Below, one piece after another: positions 27,918 through 37,421 of a stretch of DNA of 64,000 nucleotides (within the stretch, counting starts at the first letter, position 1; every line of letters begins with the position of its first letter). Made by a program: the position numbers and the translations under genes. Source of the DNA: Desulfobacteraceae bacterium UBA5616 (GTDB lineage: Bacteria > Desulfobacterota > Desulfobacteria > Desulfobacterales > UBA5616); assembly GCA_002423615.1 (NCBI GenBank), contig DIKO01000092.1, forward strand, positions 1 through 64,000. Direction: 5' to 3'. The notes below the pieces were generated by a model, which did no database searches, was not told where the DNA came from, and saw only the letters and a list, made by a program, of their open reading frames with translations.

Positions 27918-28667
27918 ATGAATCACGATACGCTGATCAGCATTTTAAAAGATGTTTCCCTGGGCAAAGTCCCCGTGGATGATGCCGCAAACCGGCTTAA
28001 AACCCTTTCGATGGAGGACATCGAATATGCCCATATAGACCATCACCGTTCCCTTCGCAAGGGATTTCCCGAAGTGATTTTCGGGGACGGCAAAACCCCC
28101 GATCAAATCATCGGGATCATGGGAAGGATGGCCCTTCATGAAGAAGTGGTGCTGGTGACCCGCATCGATGCGGAGAAGGCGGCGCTTGTCCTCAAACATT
28201 TTCCGGATGCCGTATTTCATCAGCAGGCCAGGATATTGATTCTGGAAAAAAAGAAACTGCCCAAACAGGGAAGAGGCGATATTCTGGTGATATCCGCCGG
28301 GACATCGGACATCCCGGTGGCCATGGAAGCCTACCTGACCGCCGATGCCATGGGGAATCAGGTTAAATCCGTATTCGATGTCGGCGTTGCCGGGATCCAC
28401 CGGCTTCTGGATCACAGGGATCTCCTGGAGACGGCTTCCGTTCTGATTGTTGTCGCCGGAATGGAAGGGGCCTTGCCCAGCGTAGTGGCAGGACTCGTGA
28501 AATCACCGGTGATCGCCGTTCCCACCAGTGTCGGGTACGGCGTCAGTCTCGGGGGCCTGACGGCTCTTTTTTCAATGTTGAACAGTTGCAGCTCCAATGT
28601 CGCCGTCGTAAATATCGACAACGGATTCGGAGCCGGGTATATGGCATCCACCATCAACAAAATATAG
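27918..28667 (+). CDS. larB: Nickel pincer cofactor biosynthesis protein LarB
   Basis: LarB carboxylates and hydrolyses nicotinic acid adenine dinucleotide in the first step of the nickel-pincer cofactor pathway of lactate racemase and related LarA enzymes. The C-terminal AIR-carboxylase-like domain is clear (VISAGTSDIPVAMEAY, VVVAGMEGALPSVVAGL, VPTSVGYG). I chose ATG 27918 (249 aa, the usual LarB size) after AGGAA; the frame is open upstream to 27861. LarC, LarE and LarA are not in the window, so the pathway must be split in this genome. Confidence 0.9.
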   Translation: MNHDTLISILKDVSLGKVPVDDAANRLKTLSMEDIEYAHIDHHRSLRKGFPEVIFGDGKTPDQIIGIMGRMALHEEVVLVTRIDAEKAALVLKHFPDAVFHQQARILILEKKKLPKQGRGDILVISAGTSDIPVAMEAYLTADAMGNQVKSVFDVGVAGIHRLLDHRDLLETASVLIVVAGMEGALPSVVAGLVKSPVIAVPTSVGYGVSLGGLTALFSMLNSCSSNVAVVNIDNGFGAGYMASTINKI

Positions 28668-28678
28668 GCGCCTGTGTT

Positions 28679-29008
28679 TTATTTCCACCCGCCGATGAGA
28701 TGCAGATGAAGGTGAAAAATCACCTGGCCCCCTCCCCTCTCCACGTTGAAGAGTAGTTTGTACCCGGAGCGCTCGATGCCGGATAATGTTGCGGCTTTTT
28801 TTCCCGCGAGGATAATCCGGCTGATCAGGTCATGATCATCCGGTCCCAGAGCATTAATGCTGCGAACATGTTTCCGGGGTACGATCAAAACGTGTACCGG
28901 GGCAATGGGGCGGATATCCTTGAAGGCCACGAGGTAATCGTCCTTGAAAATAAATTCCGCCGGTTTTTTGTCATTGAGGATGTCGCAGAAAATGCAGTCT
29001 TCGGTCAT
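28679..29008 (-). CDS. HIT-family nucleotide hydrolase/transferase
   Basis: Histidine triad protein, 109 aa, Hint-like. The N-terminus CIFCDIL and the triad HLHLHLIGG (about residues 97-105) are intact. It typically hydrolyses AMP-lysine or adenosine phosphoramidates; the physiological substrate is unknown. The ATG at 29008 overlaps the aat stop (ATGA), so it is co-translated at the end of the clpS-clpA-aat run. Confidence 0.93.
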   Translation of the reverse strand: MTEDCIFCDILNDKKPAEFIFKDDYLVAFKDIRPIAPVHVLIVPRKHVRSINALGPDDHDLISRIILAGKKAATLSGIERSGYKLLFNVERGGGQVIFHLHLHLIGGWK

Positions 29009-29724
29009 GACCTGAAAATTTCCTTGCTTTGATTCGAGACGGGTTGCCGATGCCATGATCCCGGCGGGAGTTTTTCCGCCATCGCTTTTTCAAGTTCCTT
29101 CAAGAATCTGGCCCTTGGAATTTCCTCAGCCCCCAACCGAAGCAGATGCGGTGTGGTCATCTGGCAGTCGATCAGATGAAACCCCTGCCGGTCGAGATCT
29201 TCAACAAGGGCGGCCAGAGCGGCTTTGGATGCATTGCTCACCCGGGTGAACATGGATTCACCGAAAAAGCATCTGCCCAGGGCCACGCCGTACAACCCTC
29301 CGGCCAGGTTGCCGTCATACCAGGCCTCCACGGAATGGGCGTAACCGGCCCGGTGCAGGCGGCAATAGGCTTTTATCATGTCCTTTACGATCCATGTGCC
29401 CTTCCCTTCCCCGGCACGGTTTTCCGCGCAGGCATGGATCACCTGTTCAAAGGATTGATCCAGGGTGATGGTAAAAACGCCTTTTTTAAGGATCTTAAAA
29501 AGGCTTTTGGAAACCCTGAGATTTTTGGGGTAAAGGACCAGACGGGGGTCCGGCGACCACCACAGGATGGGGTCGCCTTCCGAATACCAGGGAAAAATTC
29601 CATTTTCATAGGCGGATAAAAGCCGTTCAATGCCAAGATCCCCGCCCACTGCTATGAGTCCGCCCTTTTCAGCCAGACGCGGCGGCGGAAACTGAATGGA
29701 TCCGGACAGATAAAAAATGGGCAT
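29005..29724 (-). CDS. aat: Leucyl/phenylalanyl-tRNA--protein transferase
   Basis: Adds Leu or Phe from tRNA to proteins that begin with Lys or Arg, making primary N-degrons. Recognised by FPPPRLAEKGGLIAVGGDL near the start, YENGIFPWYSEGDPILWWSPDPR and GRCFFGESMF. Length 239 aa is normal. It sits 7 bases after clpA and directly upstream of the HIT gene. Together with ClpS and ClpA it completes the bacterial N-degron route in one transcript, apart from ClpP. Confidence 0.96.
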   Translation of the reverse strand: MPIFYLSGSIQFPPPRLAEKGGLIAVGGDLGIERLLSAYENGIFPWYSEGDPILWWSPDPRLVLYPKNLRVSKSLFKILKKGVFTITLDQSFEQVIHACAENRAGEGKGTWIVKDMIKAYCRLHRAGYAHSVEAWYDGNLAGGLYGVALGRCFFGESMFTRVSNASKAALAALVEDLDRQGFHLIDCQMTTPHLLRLGAEEIPRARFLKELEKAMAEKLPPGSWHRQPVSNQSKEIFRS

Positions 29725-29731
29725 CGCCGAA

Positions 29732-31975
29732 TTAGGATCTGAATTTGAAGGTCAATTGATCATGGTGAAGGCCCACCGCGACCTCACCCCCCTTTTCAAG
29801 TTCGCCGAAAAGAATTTTATCCGAAAGTATATCCTTGATTTCGGTCTGAATGATTCTCGTGAGAGGGCGGGCGCCGTAAGCCGGATCATAACCTTTTTTG
29901 GCCAGCCAGGTTCGAGCCTTGTCTGAAAGGGTAAGAAAAACCTTCCGGGCCGCAAGCTGACTATTCAATTCCCTGATGAACTTATCGACAATCAGCTTCA
30001 TGATGTTCATGTCCAGCGGATTGAAGTAGATAATACCGTCCAGTCGGTTCCTGAATTCAGGATTGAACAGATTCTCAATGGCTTTTTTTCCCCTGTCCCG
30101 GGCATGATGCGTGGATTCGCCAAAACCGATGGCTTTGGCGCTCATCTCCCGGGCGCCGGCATTGGAAGTCATCATGACGATCACATTCCGAAAATCCGCT
30201 TTTTTGCCGTTATTGTCGGTCAGGGTGGCATGATCCAGGACCTGAAGTAAAATATTGAACAGGTCCGGGTGTGCTTTTTCAATCTCATCCATCAGCAGTA
30301 CGCTGTGGGGATGTTTCCGGATCCCGTCGGTCAAGAGTCCGCCCTGGTCAAAGCCGATATATCCCGGCGGGGCCCCGATCAAACGGGCCACGGCATGTTT
30401 TTCCATGTATTCGCTCATGTCATACCGGAGAAACTGGATGCCCAGATTAGCCGCCACCTGCTTGGCCACTTCGGTTTTCCCCACCCCGGTAGGTCCGGTG
30501 AAGAGGAAAGAACCGATGGGTTTTCCCGGGGTTGTGAGACCCGCACGGGATCGTTTAATGGCCGTCACCATCGAGGAAATCGCTTTGTCCTGTCCGAAAA
30601 CAACGCTTTTCAACCGGCTCTCGAGGGTTTCCAGTTTTGACCGGTCCGAGGTGGACACGCTCACGGTAGGAATGCGCGCCATTTTGGCCACGATTTTTTC
30701 AATATCTCCGGTATGGATTTTTTTCCTGCGCGAAACCCCGGACATGGCGATAAAGGCCCCGGCTTCGTCGATGACGTCAATGGCTTTGTCCGGGAGATAT
30801 CGATCGTTCAGATATTTGGAAGACAGTTCAACTGCGGATTTCAAGGCCGAATCCGTATACCGGATGCCGTGATGCTCTTCATACCGGGACCGCAACCCTT
30901 TAAGGATATCAACAGCTTCATTCAGAGGCGGTTCAGGGACCTCGATTTTTTCAAACCGCCTGGATAAGGCCCGGTCTTTTTCAAAATGATTTTTATATTC
31001 CTCATAAGTCGTGGAACCGATGCACCGGATTTCACCGTTTGCCAGCACCGGTTTCAAAATGTTGGAGGCATCCATGGATCCGCTGCTGGTCGCACCCGCC
31101 CCGACGATGGTGTGGATTTCATCGATGAAGAGAATGGCATTTTTTTGCTCCTTCAGAGCCTGGATGACATTTTTCAGCCGCTGCTCAAAATCCCCCCTGA
31201 ATTTCGTTCCCGCCAGGAGTGCCCCAAGATCGAGGGAGAGGATTTGATATCCTTTAAGTTTATCCGGTACTTGCCCCCGGTATATTTTTTGTGCAAGCCC
31301 TTCCGCCATTGCCGTTTTCCCGACCCCCGGGTCACCCACAAACACGGGGTTGTTTTTTCGCCTCCGGCACAGCACCTGCATAGTCCTTTCCATTTCTATT
31401 TCTCGCCCGATCAGGGGATCCAGCATGCCGCAGGAGGCCATTTCCACCAGATCGCTGGTGTAAAGTTCCAGAGGGTCTGATTTTTTCTTTCTCGGATCGA
31501 TTCCGATTTTGCCGACAGGCGCCGGCTCCTGGCTGATGACCGTATTGTCGGTTACGCGATGGGAGATATAATTCAGCACATCCAGACGGCTGACCCCCTC
31601 GCTTTCCAGGAAATGAGCGGCATGGGATTCTTTTTCCTCGAATATGGAGGCGAGAAGATCGCCAAGGGTGACCTCATTTTTTTCTGCGGATCGGGCATGA
31701 TTGACCGCTCTCTGAATCACTCTCTGAAAGGCGACGGTCTGCTGGAGAACATATTCCGCTTCCTCGGGAACGGTTTCCAGCCGCTCATTTAAAAAAGTTT
31801 CCAGTAAATGCTGGAGATTTTCAATGTTCCCGCCGCAATTTTCGATAATGGCGACACCGGAACTTTCGTTCAGGATGGCAAACAGAATGTGCTCGACGCA
31901 AACATATTCATGGCGCCTTTTTTTCGCCTCTTTTACGGCGAAACCAAGGGTTGAGCTCAGTTCTTTACTGATCAT
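29732..31975 (-). CDS. clpA: ATP-dependent Clp protease ATP-binding subunit ClpA
   Basis: AAA+ unfoldase that feeds ClpP. An N-terminal Clp_N repeat region (1-145) is followed by two AAA modules: GDPGVGKTA with LFIDEIHTIVGAG, and GPTGVGKTE with LLMDEIEKAHPD. The KAIGFGE stretch supplies the IGF/L loop that docks on ClpP. There is no ClpB middle coiled coil. Length 747 aa is close to E. coli ClpA (758). It starts 4 bases after clpS. Confidence 0.97.
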   Translation of the reverse strand: MISKELSSTLGFAVKEAKKRRHEYVCVEHILFAILNESSGVAIIENCGGNIENLQHLLETFLNERLETVPEEAEYVLQQTVAFQRVIQRAVNHARSAEKNEVTLGDLLASIFEEKESHAAHFLESEGVSRLDVLNYISHRVTDNTVISQEPAPVGKIGIDPRKKKSDPLELYTSDLVEMASCGMLDPLIGREIEMERTMQVLCRRRKNNPVFVGDPGVGKTAMAEGLAQKIYRGQVPDKLKGYQILSLDLGALLAGTKFRGDFEQRLKNVIQALKEQKNAILFIDEIHTIVGAGATSSGSMDASNILKPVLANGEIRCIGSTTYEEYKNHFEKDRALSRRFEKIEVPEPPLNEAVDILKGLRSRYEEHHGIRYTDSALKSAVELSSKYLNDRYLPDKAIDVIDEAGAFIAMSGVSRRKKIHTGDIEKIVAKMARIPTVSVSTSDRSKLETLESRLKSVVFGQDKAISSMVTAIKRSRAGLTTPGKPIGSFLFTGPTGVGKTEVAKQVAANLGIQFLRYDMSEYMEKHAVARLIGAPPGYIGFDQGGLLTDGIRKHPHSVLLMDEIEKAHPDLFNILLQVLDHATLTDNNGKKADFRNVIVMMTSNAGAREMSAKAIGFGESTHHARDRGKKAIENLFNPEFRNRLDGIIYFNPLDMNIMKLIVDKFIRELNSQLAARKVFLTLSDKARTWLAKKGYDPAYGARPLTRIIQTEIKDILSDKILFGELEKGGEVAVGLHHDQLTFKFRS

Positions 31976-31979
31976 GGCG

Positions 31980-32294
31980 CTATTCCTTTTCCATAATGCA
32001 TTTCAAGGGAAAACCGTTTTCAACGGCAAGGGCATGGACCGTATCGACCTTGGTCTCGGCGATCTCAAAAGGATAAACGCCGCATAGCCCCATTCCTTGA
32101 CGGTGTACGTTGAACATGATCGCCACGGCGTCCTCTTCGGTTTTCTTGAACACCAGTCTGAGAATGCTCACCACAAACTCCATCGTGGTGTAATCATCAT
32201 TGAGAAGAAACACCTTGTACAGAGGAGGTTCATCAACCTCCTCTCGGCTCTCCGAACGTAATTCCTCACGTGTTTCGGGTCCTGCATGGGCCAT
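31980..32294 (-). CDS. clpS: ClpA adaptor protein ClpS
   Basis: N-recognin that binds proteins with N-terminal Leu, Phe, Tyr or Trp and hands them to ClpA. The conserved PLYKVFLLNDDYTTMEFV (with the ligand-pocket Asn-Asp) and VHRQGMGLCGVYPFEIAETK are present. The N-terminal acidic tail of about 25 residues is typical. Length 104 aa. It lies between secA and clpA. Confidence 0.97.
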   Translation of the reverse strand: MAHAGPETREELRSESREEVDEPPLYKVFLLNDDYTTMEFVVSILRLVFKKTEEDAVAIMFNVHRQGMGLCGVYPFEIAETKVDTVHALAVENGFPLKCIMEKE

Positions 32295-32432
32295 TTTGCT
32301 TCAATCCTTGAAAATAAGGCTCATATTCCGTGCAATGAGAGCGTCTATGGGCGATTTGTTTCACTATAAGCATCGGATTCCTGTGTTGTAAAGAGCCATG
32401 GGTCTATTTCCAGACCGCGGGATTGAGAAAAA

Positions 32433-34964
32433 TCAGCGGCCGCAGCATTTTTTAAACTTTTTCCCGCTTCCGCAGGGGCACAAATCGTTTCTGCCGACCT
32501 TTTCGTCGGCACGTTTAACGGGTTTCTTTTTAGGGGGTTCCGGATCCCCTCCCCCTGAAAAAATCAGGTTTTGCTGACGGGGTTTTTCAAGTGTCTTTAT
32601 TTCCTCAGGCCTGGCCACCTCGATTCGATAGAGAATACCGACGGTTTCCTCCTTGATGCGCTCAATCAGATCGGCGAACATATCATAGCCTTCTTTTTTA
32701 TAAATCAGCAGGGGATTTTGCTGGGCATAGCCCCTGAGCCCGATGCCTTCTTTCAAATGATCCATACTGAGGAGATGGTCTTTCCAGAGGTTGTCCAGGT
32801 TTTGCAGCATCACCATGCGTTCCAGATAGCGCATATGCTCCGCTCCGATCTCCGCCACTTTCCCGTCATACCGCTTTACGGCCTGTTCATGGACAAATTG
32901 GACCAGTGCATCCGGGGTTAATCCGTCCAGCGCATCCTTTTCCAAGGGCCTCGGAATAAAATGAAATTTTTTATAAACGGATTGTTTCAACCCCTCCCAG
33001 TCCCAGTCTTCCGGCCTTGCCCTGTGGTCGCTGTGATCATAGGCGATGTCCTGGGCGATTTCGGCGATATAATCTTCGATGATCGGTTTGATGTCCGTCC
33101 CGGTCAAGGCTTCCCGCCGCAGCTTGTAAATAACTTCCCGCTGCTGGTTCATGACGTCGTCATACTCGATGAGATGTTTCCGGATATCAAAATTATGCCC
33201 CTCTACCTTGGACTGGGCGTTTTCGATGGCTCTGGAGATCAGGTTGTGCTGTATCGGTTCTCCGTTTTCCATGCCCAGACGCTCCATAATGGAGGTAATG
33301 CGTTCCCCGCCGAAGATTCTCAACAGATCATCCTCCAGCGCCAGATAGAACCGCGAAGAACCGGGGTCCCCCTGTCTACCGGACCGCCCCCTCAACTGGT
33401 TGTCGATGCGTCTGGATTCATGGCGTTCGGTGCCGATGATATGAAGCCCGCCCAGTTCTCTCACCCCTTCACCCAGTACGATGTCCGTTCCTCTGCCGGC
33501 CATGTTGGTGGAAATGGTTACCATCCCTTTCTGGCCGGCCATGGAAACGATCTCCGCTTCCTTCTGATGATTTTTGGCATTCAGTATCGAATGGGGGACC
33601 CCCCTTTTTTTCAGTTTTTCACTAAGGCTTTCCGAAACGTCGATGGAGATGGTCCCCACCAGCACGGGCTGCCCCTTTTGGTGCAGTTCCCCGATTTCAT
33701 CCAGTACCGCTTCATATTTTTCCCGTTTGGATTTATATATGACATCGGCATGGTCTATACGGATCATGGGCATATTCGTGGGGATCACGGCGACGTCCAG
33801 CCCGTAAATTTTCTTGAATTCCGCGGCTTCCGTATCCGCAGTGCCGGTCATTCCGGCAAGCTTCTCGTACATTCTGAAATAATTTTGGAACGTGATGGTG
33901 GCCAGGGTCTGGTTCTCGTTTTCGATTTTAACGTTTTCCTTGGCTTCCAGGGCCTGATGCAATCCTTCGCTGTACCGCCTTCCGGGCATCAACCGTCCGG
34001 TGAATTCATCTACGATGACCACTTCCCCCTCATTTACGATATAATCCACATCCCGTTTGAACAGGGTGTGCGCTTTCAGCGCCTGGTTGATATGGTGCAG
34101 CACTTCGATATGCTGGGGGTCATAGAGGTTCTCCACATGAAGAAGATTTTCGCAGCGGGCAACGCCGTCCTCGGTCAGTGCCACGGTCCTGGCCTTTTCA
34201 TCGATCGCATAGTGCTGGTCCCGTTTTAAAGCGGGAATAATGGTATTGACCTGGTAATACAAATGGGTGGATTTTTCAGCGGGACCGGATATGATCAAGG
34301 GGGTCCTGGCCTCGTCAATCAGGATACTGTCCACTTCGTCCACGATGGCGTAATGAAGATCACCCTGAACAATGGACTCGGCTTCGAATTTCATGTTGTC
34401 CCGGAGATAGTCGAAACCGAATTCATTGTTGGTGCCGTAAGCGATATCCGATCCATAGGCAATTTTTCGTTCCTTGTCATCCATCCCGTGCTTGATGGTG
34501 CCGACGGACAACCCCAGGAAATTAAAAATCTGGCCCATCCAGTTCGTGTCACGGGTGGCCAGATAATCGTTGACCGTAACGATGTGGCACCCTTTTCCGG
34601 TTAAGGCGTTTAAATAAGCCGGCAGCGTGGCCACGAGTGTTTTGCCTTCTCCGGTTTTCATTTCGGCGATCTGACCCCGATGAAGAACGATGCCGCCGAT
34701 CAACTGAACGTCAAAATGCCGCATCTTTAAAGTCCTGACGGACGCTTCCCGAACGGTTGCAAAGGCCTCCGGAAGCAATTCATCCAGGGATTCTCCCTGT
34801 TGAAGTCGATCCTTGTAAACAGCCGTCAGTGATTTTAACGCCTCATCGGTAAGTCCTTTCATTTTGGGTTCCAGATCATTGATGGCCTGAATGACGGGTT
34901 GAAGCTTTTTAAGTTCTCTTTCATTTTTGCTGCCGAAAATTTTGGTCAATAAGGAGCTTATCAT
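32433..34964 (-). CDS. secA: Preprotein translocase ATPase SecA
   Basis: Motor of the SecYEG export pathway. Seen: the Q-motif and MKTGEGKTL Walker [17 protein letters not shown], the preprotein cross-linking region, [10 protein letters not shown], and the C-terminal SEC-C zinc site [13 protein letters not shown] that binds SecB or phospholipid. Length 843 aa is normal. It is upstream of clpS with a 138-base gap, so it may be a separate transcript or read through into the N-degron genes. Confidence 0.98.
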   Translation of the reverse strand: MISSLLTKIFGSKNERELKKLQPVIQAINDLEPKMKGLTDEALKSLTAVYKDRLQQGESLDELLPEAFATVREASVRTLKMRHFDVQLIGGIVLHRGQIAEMKTGEGKTLVATLPAYLNALTGKGCHIVTVNDYLATRDTNWMGQIFNFLGLSVGTIKHGMDDKERKIAYGSDIAYGTNNEFGFDYLRDNMKFEAESIVQGDLHYAIVDEVDSILIDEARTPLIISGPAEKSTHLYYQVNTIIPALKRDQHYAIDEKARTVALTEDGVARCENLLHVENLYDPQHIEVLHHINQALKAHTLFKRDVDYIVNEGEVVIVDEFTGRLMPGRRYSEGLHQALEAKENVKIENENQTLATITFQNYFRMYEKLAGMTGTADTEAAEFKKIYGLDVAVIPTNMPMIRIDHADVIYKSKREKYEAVLDEIGELHQKGQPVLVGTISIDVSESLSEKLKKRGVPHSILNAKNHQKEAEIVSMAGQKGMVTISTNMAGRGTDIVLGEGVRELGGLHIIGTERHESRRIDNQLRGRSGRQGDPGSSRFYLALEDDLLRIFGGERITSIMERLGMENGEPIQHNLISRAIENAQSKVEGHNFDIRKHLIEYDDVMNQQREVIYKLRREALTGTDIKPIIEDYIAEIAQDIAYDHSDHRARPEDWDWEGLKQSVYKKFHFIPRPLEKDALDGLTPDALVQFVHEQAVKRYDGKVAEIGAEHMRYLERMVMLQNLDNLWKDHLLSMDHLKEGIGLRGYAQQNPLLIYKKEGYDMFADLIERIKEETVGILYRIEVARPEEIKTLEKPRQQNLIFSGGGDPEPPKKKPVKRADEKVGRNDLCPCGSGKKFKKCCGR

Positions 34965-35135
34965 TAAATTCCATTTCCTCCGTTAATTGCGGTAAAAATC
35001 AGCATACCAATACCATTATCTTCCGGGATGAATCAACCTCATAGTGAAGATTGCAGTCTAAGGGAAAAGAGAACAAACCGGTTTTGATAATTGAAAAGCA
35101 GGTTCGACAGGCCTTGAATTTCAGGGGGAATAAAT

Positions 35136-35162
35136 AACAAGGGGGAATAAATCCCCCCTGTT
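35136..35162 (-). terminator. Probable rho-independent terminator of folD
   Basis: AACAAGGGGGA pairs with TCCCCCCTGTT (one mismatch) around a 5-base loop, 18 bases beyond the folD stop. On the minus strand it is followed by TTATTTATT. The motif GGGGGAATAAAT also occurs just before it as a direct repeat (35124-35135). Confidence 0.6.
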
Positions 35163-35179
35163 GCTATTAATATTGCGGG

Positions 35180-36088
35180 TTAGTTGATGCCCAGCTTGAA
35201 CTTCAGGGAGTTCAGCGTATTTTTCATCAGCATGGTAATGGTCATGGGTCCGACGCCGCCGGGAACCGGCGTAATGAAGCCCGCGATTTCCTTGGCTTTG
35301 TCGAAATCAACGTCGCCTCTTAAAATCGCCACCTTCTTTCCGGTTTTTTCGCTGACTTTTTCACCGATCCGGTTTACCCCCACATCGATAACACAGGCTC
35401 CCGGTTTGATCCATTCTGGCTTGACCAGATTGGGAACCCCGGCGGCCACGATGAGGATATCGGCCCGTTTGCAATGGGCTTCCATGTTTTTGGTCCGGGT
35501 ATGGACGATGGTTACCGTGGAATTGGCACCCGGTCCTTTCTGAAGCATCATGTTGGCAATGGGTTTTCCAACGATATTGGACCGTCCCACGACGACGGTC
35601 TCGGCGCCCGAAGTTTCAACCCCGGACCGGACGATCAATTCCTGGATTCCGGCCGGCGTACAGGGCGGAAATTTGACTTCCTTGCCGCCGATCATCAGAC
35701 GACCGACATTCACCGGGTGAAACCCATCCACATCCTTGTCCGGATCGATGGCGTTCAGGACCTTTTTTTCATCAATATGTTTGGGCAGGGGAAGCTGGAC
35801 CAGAATACCGTTGATGGAATCATCCTTGTTGTATTTTTCGATCAGGGCCAGAAGATCCGCTTCCGAGATATCAGGAGACTGGTTGTCCTGAATCTCTTTG
35901 AAGCCGACCCGGTGGGCCGTCTGAATTTTCAGGGTCACATAGGAAATCGATGCCGGATTTTCACCCACGAGGATTGTGACCAACCCGGGAACGACTCCGT
36001 GCTTCGCCTTGATTTGCGCCACCTCCGCGGTAATTTCATTGAGAATCTCTTCCCGAATGTCCGTGCCTTTGATTAACTTCGCCGTCAT
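35180..36088 (-). CDS. folD: Methylenetetrahydrofolate dehydrogenase/cyclohydrolase
   Basis: Bifunctional C1 enzyme interconverting methylene-, methenyl- and formyl-tetrahydrofolate; in sulfate reducers with the Wood-Ljungdahl pathway it also serves the methyl branch. The catalytic Tyr/Lys motif SISYVTLK, the VQLPLPKH segment and GRSNIVGKPIANML with TPVPGGVGPMT are intact. Length 302 aa is normal. It stands alone between argC and secA. Confidence 0.97.
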   Translation of the reverse strand: MTAKLIKGTDIREEILNEITAEVAQIKAKHGVVPGLVTILVGENPASISYVTLKIQTAHRVGFKEIQDNQSPDISEADLLALIEKYNKDDSINGILVQLPLPKHIDEKKVLNAIDPDKDVDGFHPVNVGRLMIGGKEVKFPPCTPAGIQELIVRSGVETSGAETVVVGRSNIVGKPIANMMLQKGPGANSTVTIVHTRTKNMEAHCKRADILIVAAGVPNLVKPEWIKPGACVIDVGVNRIGEKVSEKTGKKVAILRGDVDFDKAKEIAGFITPVPGGVGPMTITMLMKNTLNSLKFKLGIN

Positions 36089-36212
36089 GTTGAACTCCTT
36101 TCGATTTTATAGGATCATTATTTGTTCCAGTTTTTTAATCAGGCGTCAGGATTGATACCAACCCCTTGTAGTTGAATGAATTACCCGTGTCAAGGGTTCA
36201 GATACGGCCCTG

Positions 36213-37250
36213 TCAGAGCGGGTACGGAACGTTTCGCAATCCTTTTGTCTGGTCCATTCCCAGCATGATGTTCATGTTCTGAACGGCCTGACCCGCCGCC
36301 CCCTTGACCAGGTTGTCGATGGCCGATATCAGAACAAGTCGTCGGGATGAGCCGTCTATTCTGAAACCGATATCACAAAAATTGGTTCCCCTGACATTCA
36401 AGGTATCGGGCAGCAGTTCTTCCCGGCATAGTCTGACAAAGGGGCTGCCTTTGTAATGGGCGGCCAGACAAGCATCAATGTCCCCGGAAATGACATTTTT
36501 GTTCAATGTCGCGTATATCGTGGTCAGCATGCCACGGGTCATCGGCACCAGGTGGGGTGTAAAGGTGATGTGAACCGGTTCTCCCGATTCCCGGCTCAAT
36601 ACCTCGTCCATTTCAGGGTTGTGACGGTGATTGGCCACTTTATAGGCCTTGAAGGATTCATGCACTTCGCAAAAAAGGGAGGTCAGGGCCGGTGAACGGC
36701 CCGCACCGCTGACCCCGGATTTGGAATCCGCGATGAGGGTTTCGGTCCTGATCAGTTTATTTTTCAACAGGGGAACCAGGGGCAAAAGAACACTTGTGGG
36801 GTAACACCCGGGGTTTCCGATCAATTGGGCGTGCCTGATCCTGTCTTGGTAAACTTCGCAAAGCCCGTAGACGGCCTTTTCCAAAAGGTGGGCGCACGCA
36901 TGGGGCTGATAAAAAGTCTCGTATCGCGAAACATCCGAAAACCTGAAATCAGCGGAAAGGTCGATGACTTTTTTCCCTTTTTCCAGTAATTCAGGAACGA
37001 TTTCCATGGGCAAGGTATGGGGAAGCGCCGTGAAAACCACGTCCGTCTGATCGCACAAACGCTCCATGACCAGTTCATCGCAGACCAGATCCACCACCCC
37101 TGCCATGGCGGGATAAATTTTGCTGAACCGGATTCCGGCATATTGGCGGGACGTTATCGTGGTGAGTACCGTTTCCGGATGACCGGCCAGAATCCGGACC
37201 AGTTCCGCTCCCGCATATCCTGTGGCGCCGATCACTCCTGCTCGGATCAT
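36213..37250 (-). CDS. argC: N-acetyl-gamma-glutamyl-phosphate reductase
   Basis: NADPH-dependent third step of arginine synthesis. N-terminal GVIGATGYAGAELVR binds the nucleotide; GNPGCYPTS carries the catalytic Cys. I chose ATG 37250, which follows AAGGGGGACCT and gives 345 residues; the frame extends to 37331 without family similarity. No other arg gene is adjacent. Confidence 0.96.
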   Translation of the reverse strand: MIRAGVIGATGYAGAELVRILAGHPETVLTTITSRQYAGIRFSKIYPAMAGVVDLVCDELVMERLCDQTDVVFTALPHTLPMEIVPELLEKGKKVIDLSADFRFSDVSRYETFYQPHACAHLLEKAVYGLCEVYQDRIRHAQLIGNPGCYPTSVLLPLVPLLKNKLIRTETLIADSKSGVSGAGRSPALTSLFCEVHESFKAYKVANHRHNPEMDEVLSRESGEPVHITFTPHLVPMTRGMLTTIYATLNKNVISGDIDACLAAHYKGSPFVRLCREELLPDTLNVRGTNFCDIGFRIDGSSRRLVLISAIDNLVKGAAGQAVQNMNIMLGMDQTKGLRNVPYPL

Positions 37251-37354
37251 AGGTCCCCCTTGATTTTTATCGTTATTTGTAAGTTTTTGTGAAGAGTCGT
37301 GATTATCAAAAGTCATCGCAATTTTCAACAAGATTAGAAATGCCGCTGAAAATC

Positions 37355-37381
37355 TTGACAGTTGGTGATAAACAGTAATAA
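37355..37381 (+). promoter_or_regulatory. Possible promoter of the TRAP transporter operon
   Basis: TTGACA (37355-37360) and TAATAA (37376-37381) are separated by 15 bases, shorter than ideal, and lie 40 bases before the dctP start in the divergent region with argC. Confidence 0.35.
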
Positions 37382-37421
37382 GGAAAACATTCCGTTCACC
37401 TACCCCACAAAAGGAGATAAA

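Noticed and set aside
32961..34229. A 422-codon plus-strand frame inside secA
   Set aside because: Antisense to secA, low-complexity Phe/His/Gly-rich product without family features or a ribosome binding site.
35121..35152. Direct repeat GGGGGAATAAAT as a tandem regulatory repeat
   Set aside because: One copy is part of the folD terminator stem and loop, and the other lies in its downstream tail; local duplication is enough to explain it.
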